DNA of 5,224 nucleotides from Actinomycetota bacterium (GTDB lineage: Bacteria > Actinomycetota > Actinomycetes > Actinomycetales > Actinomycetaceae). The stretch is from positions 1-5,224 of the forward strand of contig JAHYYD010000162.1 in assembly GCA_019425105.1 (NCBI GenBank), in the 5' to 3' direction. The notes beneath the pieces are model-generated. The model made no database searches. It was not told where the DNA came from and saw nothing but the letters and a program-made list of their open reading frames with translations. Shown here piece by piece: positions 4,377 through 5,224 of this stretch; the first letter of the stretch is position 1; each line of letters starts with the position of its first letter. The translations under genes were made by a program, and so were the position numbers.

Positions 4377-5224
4377 ATGACGAACACCGGACGATTCGCG
4401 CCTTCCCCCACGGGCGACTTCCACCTGGGCAACCTGCGCACCGCGATCCTCGCGTGGGCGTGGGCGCGCGCGACCGGGCGGCGGTTCGTCCTGCGCATCG
4501 AGGACATCGACCGGGAACGCGCCGGGTCCGCGGGGCGCCAGATCGAGGACCTGCAAGCGATCGGCATCGACTGGGACGGCGAACCCCTCATCCAAACCGC
4601 ACGGGCCGACGCGCACGAGGCCGCCCTGGCGTCGCTGGCCGCGCGCGGCCTCATCTTCGAGTGCTACTGCACGCGCCGCGACATCCGCGAGGCCGCCTCC
4701 GCGCCGCACGTGCCGCCCGGCCACTACCCGGGCACATGCCTGTCGTTGAGTGAGTCGGAGCGCGACGAGAAGCGCGCGTCTTTGGCCGCATTGGGGCGCA
4801 AGCCCGCGCTGCGCCTCGCCGCGCCATCACCCGAGTGGACCGTGTTCGATGAGCTGCACGGCTCCTACACCGGGCCCGTCGACCACTTCGTCGTGCGCCG
4901 CGCCGACGGCGTGCCCGCCTACAACCTGGCAGCCGTCGTCGACGACGCCTACCAGGGCGTCGACCAGGTCGTGCGCGGCTTCGACCTGCTCTCCCAGGCA
5001 CCCGCGCAGGCGCAGCTCGCGCACCTGCTCGGGGCACCCGAGCCGACCTACGCGCACGTGCCCCTCGCGCTCGCGCCCTCGGGGGCGCGCCTGGCCAAGC
5101 GCGACGGCGCGGTCACGCTCGCCGATTTACGAGGCCTGGGCTGGTCCACCGCCGACGTCGTTTCTTTTATCGGGTCGTCCCTGGGAGTGCCCGGGGCGCG
5201 TTGCGCCTCCGACATCGCGGATGC
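4377..5224 (+). CDS. gluQ: Glutamyl-Q tRNA(Asp) synthetase, cut by the window edge
   Basis: The first 282 codons of a class I synthetase-like enzyme that activates glutamate and attaches it to the queuosine base at position 34 of tRNA(Asp). Visible motifs are RFAPSPTGDFHLGN (6-19, the HIGH-type ATP site), ALP-independent EDID (42-45) after RFVLRI, a zinc site of Cys96-x-Cys98 with Tyr117-x3-Cys121, the glutamate-pocket region YNLAAVVDD, then VVRGFDLLSQAPAQ, and AKRDG (240-244) in place of KMSKS. RGxDLL followed by xQ is the GluQRS pattern rather than GltX (which has RGEEWL-type sequence), and catalytic-domain spacing is compact. The end lies outside the window; GluQRS is usually about 290-310 aa, so little should be missing, but a GltX-like anticodon domain cannot be excluded from this sequence alone. 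It is divergent from crcB. Confidence 0.92.
   Translation, partial: MTNTGRFAPSPTGDFHLGNLRTAILAWAWARATGRRFVLRIEDIDRERAGSAGRQIEDLQAIGIDWDGEPLIQTARADAHEAALASLAARGLIFECYCTRRDIREAASAPHVPPGHYPGTCLSLSESERDEKRASLAALGRKPALRLAAPSPEWTVFDELHGSYTGPVDHFVVRRADGVPAYNLAAVVDDAYQGVDQVVRGFDLLSQAPAQAQLAHLLGAPEPTYAHVPLALAPSGARLAKRDGAVTLADLRGLGWSTADVVSFIGSSLGVPGARCASDIAD

Overview
This window is GC-rich chromosomal DNA of actinobacterial type: roughly 70% GC in the genes, strong G/C at third codon positions, one GTG start, 4-nt start/stop overlaps, and two promoters that look leaderless. Protein style and gene content suggest Actinomycetaceae (Actinomyces/Schaalia-like). That placement is inferred from general resemblance, not from a search.

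Layout. (1) Positions 21-2694, minus strand: a complete methionine ABC importer operon in the order metN (ATPase with C-terminal NIL domain), metI (permease), metQ (substrate-binding lipoprotein). metN and metI overlap by ATGA. An 80-nt gap with a short hairpin separates metI from metQ. (2) Positions 2695-2860: the metN leader and promoter region, with two copies of a 13-bp near-identical direct repeat 62 bp apart. (3) Positions 2880-3423: a gene-free, repeat-dense interval. It holds a pyrimidine-rich minisatellite, two same-strand copies of an AT-richer element of about 125 bp with 20-bp terminal inverted repeats, a 14-bp GC-rich tandem repeat between them, a 12-bp-stem palindrome, and a 17-bp tandem repeat. 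(4) Positions 3444-4297, minus strand: two overlapping crcB/fluC genes for a two-subunit fluoride channel. (5) Positions 4377-5224, plus strand, open at the right edge: a glutamyl-Q tRNA(Asp) synthetase (gluQRS) gene, divergent from the crcB pair across 79 bp.

How the genes work together. MetQ captures methionine (possibly related ligands) outside the membrane and MetI/MetN import it using ATP; the NIL domain should shut transport down when internal methionine is high. The two CrcB subunits have oppositely biased charged loops, as expected for an antiparallel heterodimeric fluoride exporter channel. GluQRS is a tRNA modification enzyme with no evident functional link to its neighbours, although it and crcB share nearly mirror-image promoter/start sequences.

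The genes are ordinary. The parts that deserve a second look are the duplicated inverted-repeat element with its surrounding repeat families, the direct repeats before metN, and the divergent leaderless-type promoters. I do not see a convincing new multi-gene system.
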